Assembly (NCBI GenBank): GCA_018376005.1 | Contig: JAHACE010000110.1 | Coordinates: forward strand, 1-5,044 | Reading direction: 5' to 3' | Length of the DNA stretch: 5,044 nucleotides | Source: Atopobium sp. | Lineage (GTDB): Bacteria > Actinomycetota > Coriobacteriia > Coriobacteriales > Atopobiaceae | Part shown: one piece after another, positions 4,966-5,044 of the stretch | Layout: the number at the start of each line of letters is the position of its first letter | How positions within the stretch are numbered: the first letter of the stretch is position 1 | Notes under the pieces: model-generated | Told to the model about the DNA's origin: nothing | What the model saw: only the letters and a program-made list of their open reading frames with translations | Database searches by the model: none | Translations under genes and position numbers: made by a program

Positions 4966-5044
4966 CATGTCTGAACGATTTGCCGGAAAAGTACACCATA
5001 TCTGAGCCATTTGCCGGTTTTTCTCGTCATGTCTGAGTAAATTT
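4966..5044 (+). repeat. 31-bp-period tandem repeat array at the right edge
   Basis: Three units start at 4966, 4997 and 5028, exactly 31 bases apart. Units 1 and 2 share CAT(G/A)TCTGA, then ATTTGCCGG at the same offset. Unit 3 begins CATGTCTGAG and is cut by the window end. The sequence before units 1 and 3 is TTTCTCG(C/T) (from 4958 and from 5020), whereas the matching place before unit 2 reads AAAAGTACAC, suggesting a 62-bp alternating higher-order unit. No open frame or hairpin explains it. It is unlike a CRISPR array, whose spacers are longer than the roughly 10 bases available here. The remainder of 4717-5044 holds no supported gene. Confidence 0.75.

Noticed and set aside
4793..5030. 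Short minus-strand open frames (66-68 codons) in the 3' non-coding region
   Set aside because: They run through the terminator stem and the repeats, have biased low-complexity composition, and overlap each other in different frames; no recognisable protein.
4958..5044. Possible CRISPR array
   Set aside because: The conserved segment is about 21 bases with only about 10 variable bases per 31-bp period, far shorter than CRISPR spacers, and the variable parts are themselves similar between units.

Overview
The window is one strand of carbohydrate-catabolism genes, all read left to right, with no mobile element, RNA gene or CRISPR array that I can support. The proteins are recognisable enzymes of L-ascorbate breakdown and the non-oxidative pentose phosphate pathway. 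Moderate GC, strong AGGAGG-type ribosome binding sites, intrinsic terminators and a transketolase split into two genes suggest a Gram-positive-type anaerobe. My best guess is an actinobacterial coriobacterium (Atopobium/Lancefieldella/Olsenella group), but this is inference from general resemblance, not a database result.

Layout. (1) Positions 1-2106 hold the end of an ascorbate (ula) operon: the C-terminal half of ulaG (ascorbate-6-phosphate lactonase, cut by the window edge), ulaF (L-ribulose-5-P 4-epimerase) and ulaE (L-xylulose-5-P 3-epimerase). A strong terminator-like hairpin lies between ulaF and ulaE, and a second candidate terminator overlaps the ulaE stop codon. (2) Positions 2240-2763 hold a broken fructose-6-phosphate aldolase/transaldolase-like gene. 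About 130 bases are missing from its middle, the two halves are in different frames, and the Schiff-base lysine region is gone. It is followed by a clear terminator. (3) Positions 2868-4716 hold a split transketolase, with N- and C-terminal subunit genes overlapping by 8 bases. (4) Positions 4717-5044 are non-coding: a 40-bp tandem duplication, a strong terminator for the transketolase genes, an 11-bp tandem duplication, and a 31-bp-period repeat array running off the right edge.

How the genes work together. UlaG opens ascorbate-6-phosphate to 3-keto-L-gulonate-6-phosphate. A decarboxylase (UlaD, not in the window) would give L-xylulose-5-P. UlaE then UlaF convert this to D-xylulose-5-P, which is a substrate of the transketolase encoded just downstream. 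The broken aldolase sits between the two modules, where an intact gene might be expected to supply an aldolase/transaldolase activity.

I found no convincing new biological system. The points most worth checking are the broken aldolase, the hairpin inside the ula operon, the shared CGTTTAGG leader motif, and the 31-bp repeat family at the right edge.
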